A DNA stretch of 64,000 nt from Trichobilharzia regenti (taxonomy: Eukaryota > Platyhelminthes > Trematoda > Strigeidida > Schistosomatidae), in contig OX235262.1 in the NCBI GenBank assembly GCA_944472135.2, positions 24,475,362 through 24,539,361 of the forward strand, written 5' to 3'. The notes beneath the pieces were generated by a model, which saw only the letters and a list, made by a program, of their open reading frames with translations, was not told the origin of the DNA and searched no databases. Positions 21,180 through 32,924 of this stretch are shown here, piece by piece. The number at the start of each line of letters is the position of its first letter. The stretch's first letter is position 1. Position numbers and translations under genes: made by a program.

Positions 21180-21690
21180 CACAACAACAGTGCAAACCAT
21201 CCTCTTTTATGGCTGTGAGACATCACCATTAAAATTAGAAAACACAAAAAGCCTGTTTAACTGTCTTTGATTATAGGTGTCTGTGTTCTTTCTTTGGTGA
21301 GTGATGTTGAGTTTAGGCATAGAGTGTTGGTTAGATAAGGAGGGAAATTCAATCACTGAAGTTGTGAAACTAAATCGATTGAGATGGCTAGGACGCATAC
21401 TGTGCATAACTAGCCCTCGTCTTCCTCAGAAGGCAATGTCAACTGACATAAGATTAGGTTGGAAAAGAACTAATGGCGGTTAAACAAAATCTTGAAATCA
21501 GTCCATGAAATTTTTAACAGTTAGTTTAGCCAATCACGTGGAGAAGTACAGATTATCTGATTAGGGTCTACGAAATTTTTAGAACCAATGGCTAGAAACA
21601 ATGCATGATATAGCTTAAAATCGTTCTCATTGGCTCAGAAGCCGTCTTCATTAAAGCCCTATTGATTTCCAAAAATAGTTTTGTCATAAA
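21180..21690 (+). mobile_element. APE-type LINE, RT C-terminal fragment
   Basis: Reads TTVQTILFYGCETSPLKLEN at 21183, then (21301-21483) VVKLNRLRWLGRILCI, RLPQKAMSTDIRLGWKRTNGG, and later pieces matching WLE...DIA-NRS-W. This is the C-terminal end of the same kind of LINE as 27690-30600 (YGCETWPL...RLRWLGHVLRM). A (GT)n run precedes it (21163-21178). Stops and frameshifts throughout. Confidence 0.7.
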
Positions 21691-21944
21691 CTGAAACCAT
21701 CTAGAAAGAAGTATTTAACTTGATGGTAATCTGAAGGCTGTCGGTAGGATACTAGCAAAAGAACATGGTCATCGACTAATGAACTGCCCGAAACAGCGGC
21801 CAAATAATTATTTCAATGCTTCTTGTAATCTTAAAAAAATTATCAGATGTTGATAATTGATGAAGACAAACTTAAGTAAATTAACTTAGTTTGCACAAAT
21901 ATGATATATTTCAAGTGAGGTAAGGGCCTAAATCACTTAGAGAA

Positions 21945-22130
21945 CGCATAGGAACCAGGTCGTACTAGACAGCAGTTTTACTCCAGTTTGAGACTCTTCA
22001 GCGATACACACTCATCACCCCACTAGAAACTGAACCGAGTGTCTTCGTGTCACGAGACAAGCTCACTGGCCATTCAACCACTGAGTGAGCATCGAATAAC
22101 TCGTGAATTTTAACTATCAGATCGCTAGCA
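21945..22130 (-). mobile_element. SINE-A, strongly decayed minus copy
   Basis: On the minus strand GCTGAAGAGTCTCAAACTGG, GTAAAACTGC and the following CTAGTACGACCTGG still align with the ribozyme-tail block. The tRNA-like part is weak (AGTGGTTGAATGGCCAGTG). Old copy. Confidence 0.55.
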
Positions 22131-22267
22131 CCAATAGTTCTGCTGATAGATGATGGTCAGTGGGGTCCACCAAGTGCAGTGTGTGGACAGGCACCTGACG
22201 AAAATAATGGATAGCGATTACTATGTGTATAAAGAATCTGCAAAAGCTAGATTTTACAGGTTATTAG

Positions 22268-22490
22268 ATTTCAATCCGCGCCAACCATGCAACTGGTTCA
22301 GGGTTCGATCCCCTGGCCGACGCACTACTTTACCTCGCTAAGTCATCAATAAGACTGGTAAAGAGGGGAAGTTGGGCATGAGGCTAGCAATCTCATCCCT
22401 TAAAAATAAGCACCACCGCCAACAAAATTTCGAGCCTGTGGCTTGAAGCCCTATGTTTCACTGGGCACGTAAAGGAATAATAATAATAAT
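22268..22490 (+). mobile_element. SINE-B2, plus copy
   Basis: A damaged head, then B box GGGTTCGATCCCCTGGCCG, CGACGCACTACTTTACCTC, the B2 body (GAGGGGAAGTTGGGCATGAG) and a terminus GCTTGAAGCCCTATGTTTCA ending in AATAATAATAATAATG. This terminus is the same as that of the RTE LINEs. Confidence 0.8.
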
Positions 22491-22499
22491 GACTAGATT

Positions 22500-22605
22500 T
22501 CAAACCAGTGGGTTGCATCCCTAATGAGGTCGTATATGAGCACTTCTGAAGAGCCCAAAACCAGGAAGAAACATCTGTTCAATACTTACTGAGCTACACA
22601 TATTT
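22500..22605 (+). mobile_element. SINE-A fragment, plus
   Basis: TTCTGAAGAGCCCAAAACC and AGGAAGAAACATCTGTTCA match the hammerhead-like block, preceded by a weak tRNA-like segment. Short and decayed. Confidence 0.5.
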
Positions 22606-22693
22606 ATGACAAAAAGAAAAGGATATATGAAATAAATAATATTGAATAGGCGAAAGCAAAACATTTTCACTTATAATTTCAACAAATTATTAC

Positions 22694-24565
22694 CTGATAA
22701 AAATTTTCCATATTCAAGTATTTTGTCAGCTGATCAACAGAAGAATTCTGTTTATCTTCATCGCTTTGATTAATTTCCACTGTATGACATAATGCTAGTG
22801 TTGTAAGACATTTTAATAATTCATCAGGTAATTGTTCCTCATTGTTAAATCTAGGATGATTTCCAGTTATGGATAGATTATTGACTTTTCTGTTTACAGC
22901 TTTGATTTTATTGACCTGTTGTCTATTTCTAATATCATCAGCTATTTCATCCATGTCATCCTCAATGTCTGTCTCTGAATCAGAGGATGATTCAAAAGCA
23001 GGATTATCTTCATAACAGTCAGCGTTAGAATCTATTAACTTTTCATAGATAACACCAATATGTCCAAAGCGATTCTTCCTTCTGGAAATTTCTTTTAATC
23101 TATACATTTCTGATTTACAAATATAAGATTTATATGAATTAGTCTCCTCATGGATATCATTGATATTTTCATATTCATCATTGAACAAATAGACTTTATT
23201 TGTGTTTAAAACAGCTATTGTATGTAAAAGCATTTCATTTTGTGTTAGTGTACCAGTTTTATCACTGAATAAATACTTGATTTGTCCTAATTCATCAATT
23301 AACTGGGGTGTATTCGACTTGGTTGCAATATCTTGTTCACTATCATACATTCGTAGATCAGATGAAATAAAATAGGCTGCTAATATTTGTTGAATTTCAA
23401 CTGTAATAATTAATGAAATAGGTATTAAATAATTTAATATAAATAAAAAACGAAATACATCTTTTACTTGTGACCAATATTTAAAATTTGGTGCAGGTAT
23501 AAATGGATTTGTTAAATGACTGATAGACCAATTTTTTGTAATTACAGAAAAGATAATACAAAGTGCTGACATAATAATCATAAAAGTGAATAGAATTACA
23601 TTCGCTTTACTTTCACGTGAACTATACTTTCGTTTAGGTTGTTTCGAGTTCAGTAATAATTTTGTTTCTCGTCCAGTATAGACAACCAGACCAATAATAC
23701 ATCGTGTTGTTTTTAATTTAGCACCTCTATATAAGATATTATTTAATTTCAGCGGTTGATTTAATTTACCATTACTTAGGGTAATACAACCTTCAAAATG
23801 TGTAAAATCTTCATTTGGATGTTGACAATCCACTTTAATATATAATGTTTTAAGAATATCATTAAATTCATTATTTAATGAATAAGTAATTGAATCATTT
23901 AAATAATTTTTATATATATTATGTGTATCTAACATAGAATAATGTGTTTTAATAGTACTTTCTCCGTCTAAATTAACTGTTGTCAGTCGACATGAACAGT
24001 CATTAGAACTTGTTGCTAAAATAATTAAATCACACGGGAATTCTTCATCATTTTTACACATAATTACATCACCAACAGTTATATCCTTTGACTGGATAGA
24101 TTTCCATTGAAGTGTATTACTTTCTTGATCAATATACATGACAGGATATTTTCTTTCATTGACTTGCTTGTCTCTACGATGTCGTAGAATATCATAAATT
24201 GCATCTTTTAATAGACTTACTAATAATACAAACGATAATGGACCGATAATTGCAAATACTGATGTGGCACCATCAGCAAACATATGGATAATAGCAACAA
24301 GTAAAAAAAATACCACTGACATAGAATGCAATTGTTCATAGATAACTTTTGGTAAAAAATTCCATATTGTATAAATTGATGTTTTAATTTCATTATTACA
24401 AAATTCATAGACATTAGTAAATGTGATTGGAGAGTAGGTGAGTAAATGAAGTGCATGTACAGTTCTAGGCAATAATGATTCTGAAGATGAAGATGTTGTT
24501 GATGGTGTTACCTGTGACAACGACGAAGAATTATAGTTAATTTTTATATTATTAACTTGTTCCAT
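22694..24565 (-). CDS. P4-type ATPase (phospholipid flippase), ATP11-like; large first coding exon
   Basis: The minus strand encodes 624 codons of a P4-ATPase, a membrane pump that moves aminophospholipids to the cytosolic leaflet using ATP. By residue: a short N-terminus; WNFLPK (68-73) before TM1 (about 82-97) and TM2 (102-119); the actuator domain with LDGES (199-203); TM3 (322-343); TM4 (372-393) with the P4 motif PISL (382-385); the phosphorylation motif DKTGT (Asp435); then the start of the nucleotide-binding domain, with an acidic serine-rich insert (525-545) and LALCHTVEI (590-598). LDGES followed by KTHY favours the ATP11-like class. ATG 24565 is the first Met after an in-frame TAA about 30 bases upstream. 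Coding ends at Gln624, where CAG/GTAATA (donor 22693-22692) follows; the frame's stop, 4 codons later, is intronic. The family is about 1,100 residues, so the rest (SSPDE region, P-domain completion, TM5-10) must lie in exons at lower coordinates, which I did not find. A 1.87-kb uninterrupted exon is unusual. The frame is intact, so the gene is probably functional. Confidence 0.93.
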
Positions 24566-24969
24566 CCATATAATGGAATTGAAGAACTTAAGTTAATAAA
24601 GAATCGCTGTTGTTATTATTATTATGGCTATTAAAGATGGTATACTGTTCTTCTGAGTAAATAAATAAGTAAATAAAAGCAGAATGTTATAAATTCTTCA
24701 ATTGTTCAATATTCAATAGTTGTACACGGGGACCAATAGGAATCAAGGTCACTTTGCAGTCGTTTTGTCCAATCAAATTCTAGTGACAATTATAACATGA
24801 TGTTTACTCTGATGTAATAGTTTTAAGATCCATAATATAAGAAAATTCAAGTAAAATTAATTAAAATTCCTCACTAAATCAGTCCATTTTTCTAATTACT
24901 AACTTGTATATGAATAAAATTGCTAAATAGTTAAAAATGAAATGATCAGATAAGTATCTTTATAAACTG
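24566..24969. other. 5' flank of the flippase exon
   Basis: A/T-rich with ATT repeats (about 24612-24630). It should hold the 5' untranslated region and perhaps the promoter or an upstream intron. I recognise no specific promoter element or clear splice acceptor. Confidence 0.4.
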
Positions 24970-25512
24970 CTATTCTTCTACGGATTAGAAAAGTAAGACG
25001 GGCCTTCATCAATCTGGAAATCTACCGTACTCAGCATGAAGAAACAGACTGATATTTTAAACACTAATGTTAAGCCAGTTCTTCGATGCAGTTTAGAAAC
25101 TTGACCAGAGAATCAAGAAGGGCATTTTCAACAGGCCACTGAAGACTTTTATCAACAGTTGCCTTCGCTAGCTCCATATTGAATATCAGATGGCCAGGAA
25201 GGAAATCTTGGAATAGACCAACCAAGAGCCTTTTTCTCAACAAATATGTCGAAGAAAATGGAGATGGATCGGACACACCCGAAAGAGTCCGTCTAGTGAC
25301 ATCGCACGCCAGGCTGTTGCTAGAGTGGTACGCGAATGGAAAACACGGGGTTGGGAACGGGCCAGAAGGTGGCATGTTAGAATTGGTGTGAGAAAGAGAT
25401 GACAGCTCATGGGCAGTCTTGCAGCCAGCTGAAGGGGGAGTAAAGAAACAAGGCAAAGTGGGGATGTTTTGTTGAAGCTCTGTTCTACTCGGAACCAAAG
25501 GGAATAATAACA
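24970..25512 (+). mobile_element. SR2-like RTE LINE, 3' end
   Basis: Translatable pieces in shifting frames: F-QLEIYRTQHEE, TFINSCLR-type (TTTATCAACAGTTGCC), MARKEILE and VARVVREWKTRGWERARWH (the usual ARVEWNP... region). The end is GTTGAAGCTCTGTTC then GGGAATAATAACAC. Two possible target repeats (ACTGCTATTC near 24966, ACTACTATTC near 25517) differ at one position. Confidence 0.7.
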
Positions 25513-25789
25513 CATACTACTATTCCTACATATCATATTGCATTTGTTGCCGAAAGTTCATCTTAGGTTTATTCGGAAAACAATACTGACCAGGTCGGTT
25601 TTATTTGTAGAATTTTCATGATTATCAATCACAAAGAAATAATAGAGAAGAATTGCAGCTCAGGTGGATGATTTGCAATTACCAGTGTTCTCTGAGCTGG
25701 TTGGTTTAGTTGCGGAGCTTTCGTCGTCCCCCCTCCTGCTGGACAACATTCCCCTTCAGTACAATTTTTAGCATAAAGTGAAATGATTT

Positions 25790-27150
25790 AAATTTTTCGT
25801 GAGTGATATAATTGCGTCTCCCAGTAACCATCTTTACATTTGTATTGACCATTTTCTATTGACTTGGATGGATTTAAAACTTTCTGGTCACCTGATTTAC
25901 TTTTTATTAGTTGGTATATTTCGTCCATATTAACGTATTTGTTAATCACTGGCTGATTTGTTTGAGTACCAGGCTTCTAGGAGTTCCCTGACTGCACTTT
26001 GGTGTTTCCTTTGTCTAAGATTTTGACATTATCCCAATAAAATTGATGTCCACAATTGTCTGTATGCATTGATATGAAACAAGAATACATATCTTATCTT
26101 TCCACGGCTGATTTGTGTTCTTGGATTCTAATTCGAAGGGGACGCCCACTTTGGCTGATGAAATGCCTGTTACAGTTCATACAATTTATTTTGTAAATGG
26201 TATTAATTTTATCTCCTCTTTCTGTTGGATCTTTCGGTTTGCACAATGTCGAATTAAGCGTCTTGACTGGATTTTGCGCTACATACATATCAAACGGTTT
26301 CAGTATTCTAGCTGTTATTTCAGATATACTTTTCGTGTATGGCAGGATGAATTTTCTCGTAGTCTTTGATAATGGTTCTTTCTTCGTGTTGTGATTCGAT
26401 TTTAAACACTTTTCGATGAAATTTTGTGGATAACCATTCTTTCTGAAGGCCGTTTGTAGGCATTTTTCTTCCATTCCTTTCAACTCTGGTGTGCTACAAT
26501 GTGTTTAAACTCTTCTAAACAATGTCTGGACACAGTTTCTTTTGTGACTGAGTAATTAGATTGTTGCTAGTATAGTTGAGTATTTGATCTGTGTGTGTGC
26601 GTTGATTTTCTATATACTTGTGTTTCTAAATCTCCTGTGTTGGTTCTCCTGATTAAGACATCTAAAAATGGGATTTTGTTATCTAAGTCTTCTTCTCTTG
26701 TGGTGAATTTGATGTCTTCAAATATGTTGTTTATTAATTTATTGGTATATTCTAAATCATTTTTCTTAATTATTACAAATGTATCATCAATGTAACGTCC
26801 TCAGAATTTCGGTTTAATTATGGGTGGGTAGGGCTATTAATTCTAATCTTTGCATGATGGCTTCAGCTGTTAATCCTGATATGGGCGATAGTCCCATCGG
26901 CGTTCCTTTTATTTGTTCATATATTTGAGTATTGAATTCGAAGTATGTTGTAAGGCATAATTTTATGAGTTCTATCCAAGTTGAACATCACTGCGTTTGT
27001 ATGTAATTCATCACTATAGAGTAATTGTTGCATAGTTTCTGTTGCTAGTTTGGGACTAATTGAAGTATATAGTACTGTGACATCATCAAAGGACACCATT
27101 GTTATTTCATTGTCTTCTACCTGAATGTTTTTGGGTTTTTCTCTAAAAAT
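25790..27150 (-). mobile_element. PLE family C, RT plus GIY-YIG, decayed
   Basis: Minus strand, N- to C-terminal: SFDDVTVLYTSISPKLATE (26917-27099, the SLF-NVPL-type RT motif); pieces with GTIAHIRIN (the MGSP-SG motif decayed); IKKNDLEY; a thumb region; KGMEEKCLQTAFRKNGYPQN; the linker ILKPFDMYVAQNPVKTL; and a GIY-YIG region with KINCMNCNRHFISQSGRPLR and IRIQEHKSAV (26094-26483). The order is that of PLEs, but it diverges from families A and B (C-x2-C-x-R in the YIG region). Stops and frameshifts separate the blocks. Confidence 0.75.
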
Positions 27151-27159
27151 TGGCTGAAG

Positions 27160-27242
27160 AGTTTCAAACTAGAACGAAACAGCTGTCCAGTAGTCCCAGG
27201 TTTTCCAGTGGTTCTCTCAGCTCATGATTAAATCCTCAATGC
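27160..27242 (+). mobile_element. SINE-A 3' fragment
   Basis: Begins inside the ribozyme block (GAAGAGTTTCAAACTAGAAC, GAAACAGCTGTCCAG) and ends with the tail CATGATTAAATCCTC. No tRNA-like part. Confidence 0.7.
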
Positions 27243-27654
27243 AAAAAATTATTTTGACGAATTGATAGAATGGTCGCATTAGATAACAAAATCAGAACAA
27301 CATTAAATGAACTAACGATAAAACAATTTCAATAAATTCTGAAACCGGCTTCAACGGCCATCTGGCTCCTGAATTAATTTGATTTTACATGAATGTCGAT
27401 ATATCATGTATCGACTGATTCAGTCTTTTTCAAATCACTCCATTTCTCTGGTCATTATATCGCTTTTATTACCTACTAGACGACATGCACTTTTTGTCTC
27501 TGTCGTTGTGTGTTCTTTTTCGATTCTTAGGTCAATGTGGCCTTATAATTCGTGCGATTTATTAACAAGCAAGTAAATTAAGTAAAATACAAAATTATTG
27601 GATAGTTTTTGATGTTTAATCTTATACAGTAGACTAAACCAGTTGTTGGTAGCA

Positions 27655-27656
<2 letters not shown>
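27243..27656. other. Spacer, no feature seen
   Basis: No supported gene or recognised repeat. A 65-codon frame at 27379 has no recognisable domain. Confidence 0.5.

Positions 27657-27685
<29 letters not shown>
27657..27685. repeat. (TA)n microsatellite
   Basis: An uninterrupted alternating TA/AT run of about 29 bases directly preceding the LINE at 27690. Confidence 0.95.
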
Positions 27686-27689
<4 letters not shown>

Positions 27690-27691
<2 letters not shown>

Positions 27692-30600
27692 CGAACGATG
27701 GCTACTACCTTGATTTGGTGGTCGGGCTTGCATATCTCATTGATGAAGCAAGCTACACTGTCTGGAACTAATGTTCCTGTATGTCCTGTCATGCCAGGAA
27801 TGTTATTTGGATAGCAGCTAGACTAGAAACAGTTAATATGATGTACATAGTCCCAGAATCCAACAGATCAATTGGCGTACAAACCTGTATTGGTAGCCGG
27901 AAACCATGGGAACGTAGCTCCTGACACTGCTCCGCTGCCTTGCGGATGTGACTTTATTCGAAAGGCTCGGGGTGGGTGTTTCCCTCAGAGAGCTATCTGC
28001 TTTTGTCTGCGGGCCCGAGCAGTATCCCAGCCACTACACTAACAAATAATGAGTTAGTCTTATCGCACGCTCACGACCAAAAATGATATTTATAGCAATG
28101 CGTTTTTTTTCAACCTAATTTTTTATACATAAACTTTTGTGTTTCACTTATTATATCCTTGGTATCTTCACTCTTGCCAGCCTCACGACTTTGTCTGAAT
28201 TTTAAGCCTATCTGTGCCGTTTCGAAATATCAGCAAGTAGCCTTCAAAATAGTGTTCCCAGTGTGACGTCCTGAGACCCAGTACCGCGTTCAAGCTTACC
28301 ACCTACAATGTTCGCACACTGATGCAAATGGGACAACACGCAGACATGGTAAGCATATCGGGAAGCTTTTCTATCGAAATCTGCTGCATTTCAGGGGACC
28401 GTATTCAAGATCAAAGTGAAGTGTTTCAAATATCTTCTCTATCCGGAAACTGGAATGGTATGTATCACATGGGCTTATACGAGGAACCGGTAGCGTCAGC
28501 ATCCGGCGTAGCTGGTGTCGGTATCGCACTCGGTGATACAGCTGTAGCTGCATTATTTGACTGGGTCCCTATCAGCAGTGGGACTGGAAGGTCATACGAG
28601 AGTAAGAAGCAGTAGGCAAGATAGGAGGTATCTATTTATTATCTGTGCCCATGTATCGATGAGTTGCAGCCCGGATGCAATTAGGGATGAGTTTTACCAT
28701 TAACTGAGCGAGTTCCTGAAAAACAGGAGCATCAGACGGATGCACTATTGATAGCTGTGGACTTGAATGCACAAGTCAGGCATCTAGGCTAAGAGAAGAG
28801 TCATCCAGGCGGTCAGTAAGGATTACGTGGTCGCAGGTCAAATAATGAGGACTGTCTTCTGCAGCTTTGGATAGATCACAACCTATTTCTAGCCAACACC
28901 AACTTCCACCAAAGCCGTAGCCGTAGCGCTACCTGGCGTTGTCATTCTGCCAACAAAGTCTGAACCTAGATTGGTCACGTTGCTGTCATTTTCCAATGAC
29001 GAGAATGCACACACGACTGGCGCTCCTTCAGAAGTGCATACCTGAACTCAGACATCGCTTTAGTGTTCGAGGTTCGTCTCGCGATTTGGTAAGGTTAATA
29101 AACGGTATGTTCTGATTATTGATGTGAGTAAACTGGTAGGGTGCAGACAGTCATGGGCATCAATTTGACTGGGAGAATGTAAACACTTTAAACAGGGGAG
29201 GCACCAAAAATGCCAGGGGAATTCTAGAAACATTATAAGCTACTTGATCCAGATAATCTACCGCAGCCATTTTTAAAGATGATGGCGAGACTTTCACTGT
29301 GGCTTTAACTGGATTGTTCAGGAAAGTATAGGAAAGTGAAGATGTTCCGGCATTGTGGGATGAAGCCATTGGTTGTTGTGAAGCTTCTCAGGCTGCGCAA
29401 AACACGTAAGGAGTTGATTTGCGGAGAGAAGTCTGGGTTTCGTTCAGGCTATGGATACACTGATCACGTAATCACCCGTCGTCAGTTGTTGAAACACCGC
29501 CACACGTATTGCAGGCCGACAACGGTTGTGTTTTTTGATATTACAGCTGCCTTAGATCCGTTGGATAGAACTGTTCTCTGGAACTGTTTGTTATAGAGGG
29601 GTGTACCTGGGAAGTTTGTTCACATCCAGAAAGCCCAATACAGAAACACCTCAGGTACAGTGAAGGCATACAACCAACTGTCATCACTGTTCCCAACCAA
29701 CAGTGGGGTTAGACAGGGTTTCCCGATCTCTCCATTTCTCTTTGGCTTTGCCATCGGTTGACATTCTGGAGTCAGCTCTGAAGTACGTGCATGGAGGTGG
29801 TGTAAATCTGCTTCCTGGAGAACCTATTGACCTCGAGTATGCAGACAATACCGCCTCACTGTGCGATAGAATGCAGGCTACCCAAATCGCCCTTAATCAG
29901 TTGGCGTTCAATATCAGTAAGTATGGTATGTGCTTTGCACCGTCTAAGTGCAAGGTACTATCACAAGATTGGCAAGAGTCTGTACCTGGACTCACTCTTA
30001 CAGGCGATCCGCTTGATGAATTTGTCTATATGTTAGGGTATCTGGGCATCTGTGCGAGAGCTTGAAGAGACTTGACAGATGAGATTTCCAACCGTATCAT
30101 GAAAGCCAGGGTGGCATACGTCAACTTGAGCCACCTCTGGTGCCGCTGAGATGTTAGCGTGTCTGTCTGGTGAGCGCAGTCTTGCTTTATGCCAGTGAAC
30201 TTTGGCCTCTGCGAGCTGAGGATGTGTGGTGACTCTGTGTATTTGACCACTGCTGTCTCCGTAGTATTGCTTGCATCCTAAATCATCATTGTATTAGCAA
30301 TTCTGAGGTCCGGATACAATGGAGATAGTCGTTCATTGAGTGTTTTAATCTGGAAACACTAGCTGTGGTGGCTTGGATATGTGCTACGAATATCATCCTA
30401 GGGGCTTTCGTACCTGTCTGTGTTCGCTGGCCTGGGACGGTATGGAAATAGCGGAGGGGTAGCCCACCTACCATGTAGCTTTATAGGATGAAGGATATTT
30501 TTGTTAGGTTAGCATCGGTTGATACGTCACGACTCCCTGGTGGGGGTCAGAGAGATAGTTTGAATACGTGGGGTGAGATGTTATCTTATATAGCCAAGAA
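27690..30600 (+). mobile_element. APE-type non-LTR LINE, near-complete but decayed
   Basis: Order along the plus strand: a GC-richer 5' region (27690-28290, non-coding); an endonuclease from TYNVRTLMQMGQHADM (28300), through CISGDRIQD and GVGIALGD (28322-28615), to a NFH.SRS.ATWRCH-like block at 28895-28960; the RT with GFRSGYG-TDHV (29430), GVRQGFPISPFLFGFAI (29706-29760), LEYADNTASLCDRMQA (29840, the YADD site now YADN) and YGMCFAPSKCKVL (29920-29960); then LYASELWPLRAED (30186), and C-terminal fragments to about 30580. The domain order is that of an APE-RT LINE. At about 2.9 kb it is shorter than expected, with internal deletions and many stops, so it is inactive. Confidence 0.85.
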
Positions 30601-31382
30601 TTGAAATCAATAGCGAACGTGCTGCGATTTCCTTCTTTCTTCCTTTTCCGATAGTAATTCGACGAATGTTGCTTAGTCTTGTCAAATATACTTGCTTCCT
30701 TTCTGGATGAGACATTTTATTCATTTTCTCCTAATTTTCTTTATATATTTCTGTTTTATTATCGTTGTATAACGCATCTTCTTGGTGCTTGTACTGTTCC
30801 AATTCGGTGTTTTAAATATATACCTTTATACGTGATATCTTTTTGTCTGAAAATGTTGATATTCGCACCAGCACAGATCAGTCCTGTCTTCAGTGTCATG
30901 GTAACTAAAGTACTGAGGAAGAGAAGCCATATTAAGTCTTCAGTTTGGAACTAAATTTTATTATTCCCAGATGGTGACATATTTTGTGACAGGTTACTGA
31001 TCATATCGTAAACTGTTTACTGTCCTTCGATCGTTGTCACTGGATTGTGGACGTTTCATTGCCAAATGAGAGGACAATTTTTGTCGGCCCTGCATTTACT
31101 GAAAGGTAAAACATATTCAAAAGTTGTGTGATTATTTAGTTATCTTCATTCATGAAACCTCCTCCAGTTTAGGGTTGAAGAGCAATTGAATAAAGTTCAA
31201 TAGTAACGCCAAAAAAAATCCATACAGCCTGTGAATACATCTGAATGCCCAATAATTTAACATTTTGGATATTATCTAGCTTGATAGTGAAATATCCACA
31301 AACAAATCTGAAAACTTGAAGAACACTGTCAACAAACTCCAGATTTTACTCTATTTCTGAAGTTTCATTCACTGATCTTTTT
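30601..31382. other. Spacer, no feature seen
   Basis: A 91-codon frame (30679-30954) is hydrophobic and T-rich but lacks a recognisable motif. I do not support a gene. Confidence 0.45.
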
Positions 31383-31620
31383 TGTATTCCCTCATGTTCC
31401 CAGTGAACGTAGGGCTTCAAGCTAGAAGCTTGAAGTTTCTGTGGAAGTAATGATTATTTCTTTAGGATGGGGTTGCTAGCCTCATTTCCAACCCTTCTTC
31501 TTTACCAGCTTTTTTTACTTACTGCTTTGGCGAGGTAAAAGAGTGCGTCTGTCGCCGGGTATCGAACTCCGGACCATCTGCGTGGTCGGCAAGAATCCTA
31601 ACCACAGTGCCACCGACGCA
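31383..31620 (-). mobile_element. SINE-B2, full-length minus copy
   Basis: Minus strand: GCGTCGGTGGCACTGTGGTTAGG (A box), GGAGTTCGATACCCGGCG (B box), the B2 body (GGGTTGGAAATGAGGCTAGC) and a terminus ATGTTCACTGGGAACATGAGG with GAAGCCCTACG. The tail is GGAATA-like. Confidence 0.85.
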
Positions 31621-31925
31621 CCTCAAAGGAGGTGGCTCCACATGCCAACCAGGCTATCACATGGCCACCATTCACAGGCGCTATCCCGCCATCGCAACAT
31701 GTGGGGACTTCTGCCTTCTGGGTTTCCTACCTGGGGTGGTGCGCCCCTCTTTAGTCGACCTGGACAAACCGTCCTCTGACAGATCATCCATATCGGCACC
31801 GTGCTTAGTGTGGACGCCCGGTCAACATGAGCACCCATACTCCAGAACTCCCGTTCCCGCGAACTCCGCATTCTGGCCCCCAAGTAGCTAAATTACTGGC
31901 GTACGCCACCACACTGAGCCATTTA
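31621..31925. other. GC-rich segment of unknown origin
   Basis: Distinctly GC-richer than its surroundings and open in overlapping frames on both strands (31543-31779 and 31607-31891 plus; 31623-31883 minus). This follows from composition and does not indicate a gene. It begins exactly at the SINE-B2 head. It may be the 5' region of a LINE, but no motif confirms that. Confidence 0.35.
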
Positions 31926-32924
31926 CTGACCATGCACCATCAAATAATGAGAACTTAATACGCAACGGAATGGTGTGATGTAATGAGTTAAAAATAAGGC
32001 TATTTGATTAGAAAAATATATTTAGAAGTCGGCAATTGATGTTATTGTTGCGCATAGTGAGATCTATCAGTGAATGTCATCTACGAAGCTGATGAAGAAA
32101 CCTGATTAACATATTTTCTCATGAGGATATAGCAATAATCATGGGACAACAAGTAGAGCTAACTAAGGCTCAGAAATTTCTCTTGATCTTCATAAGAAAA
32201 TGTGTTACTTTGAAGTGTTCCTAGATGATCGGAGGAAATCGAAAGGTAGCTGTAGACTCAGGTTTCACACCTGTAGGCACTCAACAATGAGGCATTTGTG
32301 AAAAGCCAAAAGAAAATAGATAACCCTTCCTTCGTTGAAACTCATTTCATTCAATGGTGCATGGATTCAGCCTTGTTGATGGATGAAAATAAGTGTGAAA
32401 CCTTGATTCAAGGCCTTCGACTGATTGCCTTTAACCACTCAACACCAAATCATGTGCTGATAAAATTGTAAGACAACGTGTCATCTTAGAATAGAACTTA
32501 GAACCAAAGGCAAATCTCCACCTCATCTTCCCCAACCTCATAGAGGACTACGACAGGGCCGATTGTGAATTAAGTTGGAAACTTCGTCAGCATGAAGAAC
32601 TGACACAAACTTTCATCATCCTCATTCAGCAGATATATGAAAGTACCAAAGCCTCCCAAGTGAGAACAATAATAAGACTGGACTGCCTACTATCACCCAA
32701 AGATATTTCTAATTGTGGTAGACTGGATCGCGCAGTGGCAGACTGTTGGCAGTGGGATGAGAAGAAAGCGTTATACCTGAGTGAAAACTCTAGAGGATTT
32801 GCACTACAAGGATGACTTATGTCTTTAGTGATGTAAAATTGAAGATCTACATTCAAAGACTAAAAATTTACTAGTATTAGCAGACAGCCAGTACGGGATT
32901 TCAGATGATCATAAAGGGAATAAA
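31926..32924. other. Spacer, no confident feature
   Basis: No domain-bearing frame. CAAAGATATTTCTAATTG and flanking pieces near 32700 might be old mobile DNA, but I cannot assign them. Confidence 0.4.

Noticed and set aside
25070..25536. Minus-strand open frames of 147 and 99 codons
   Set aside because: They are reverse frames of an RTE 3' end on the plus strand, which has the recognisable RT motifs and terminus.
28322..28615. A 97-codon open frame that might be a small gene
   Set aside because: It falls in order within the endonuclease domain of the LINE at 27690-30600.
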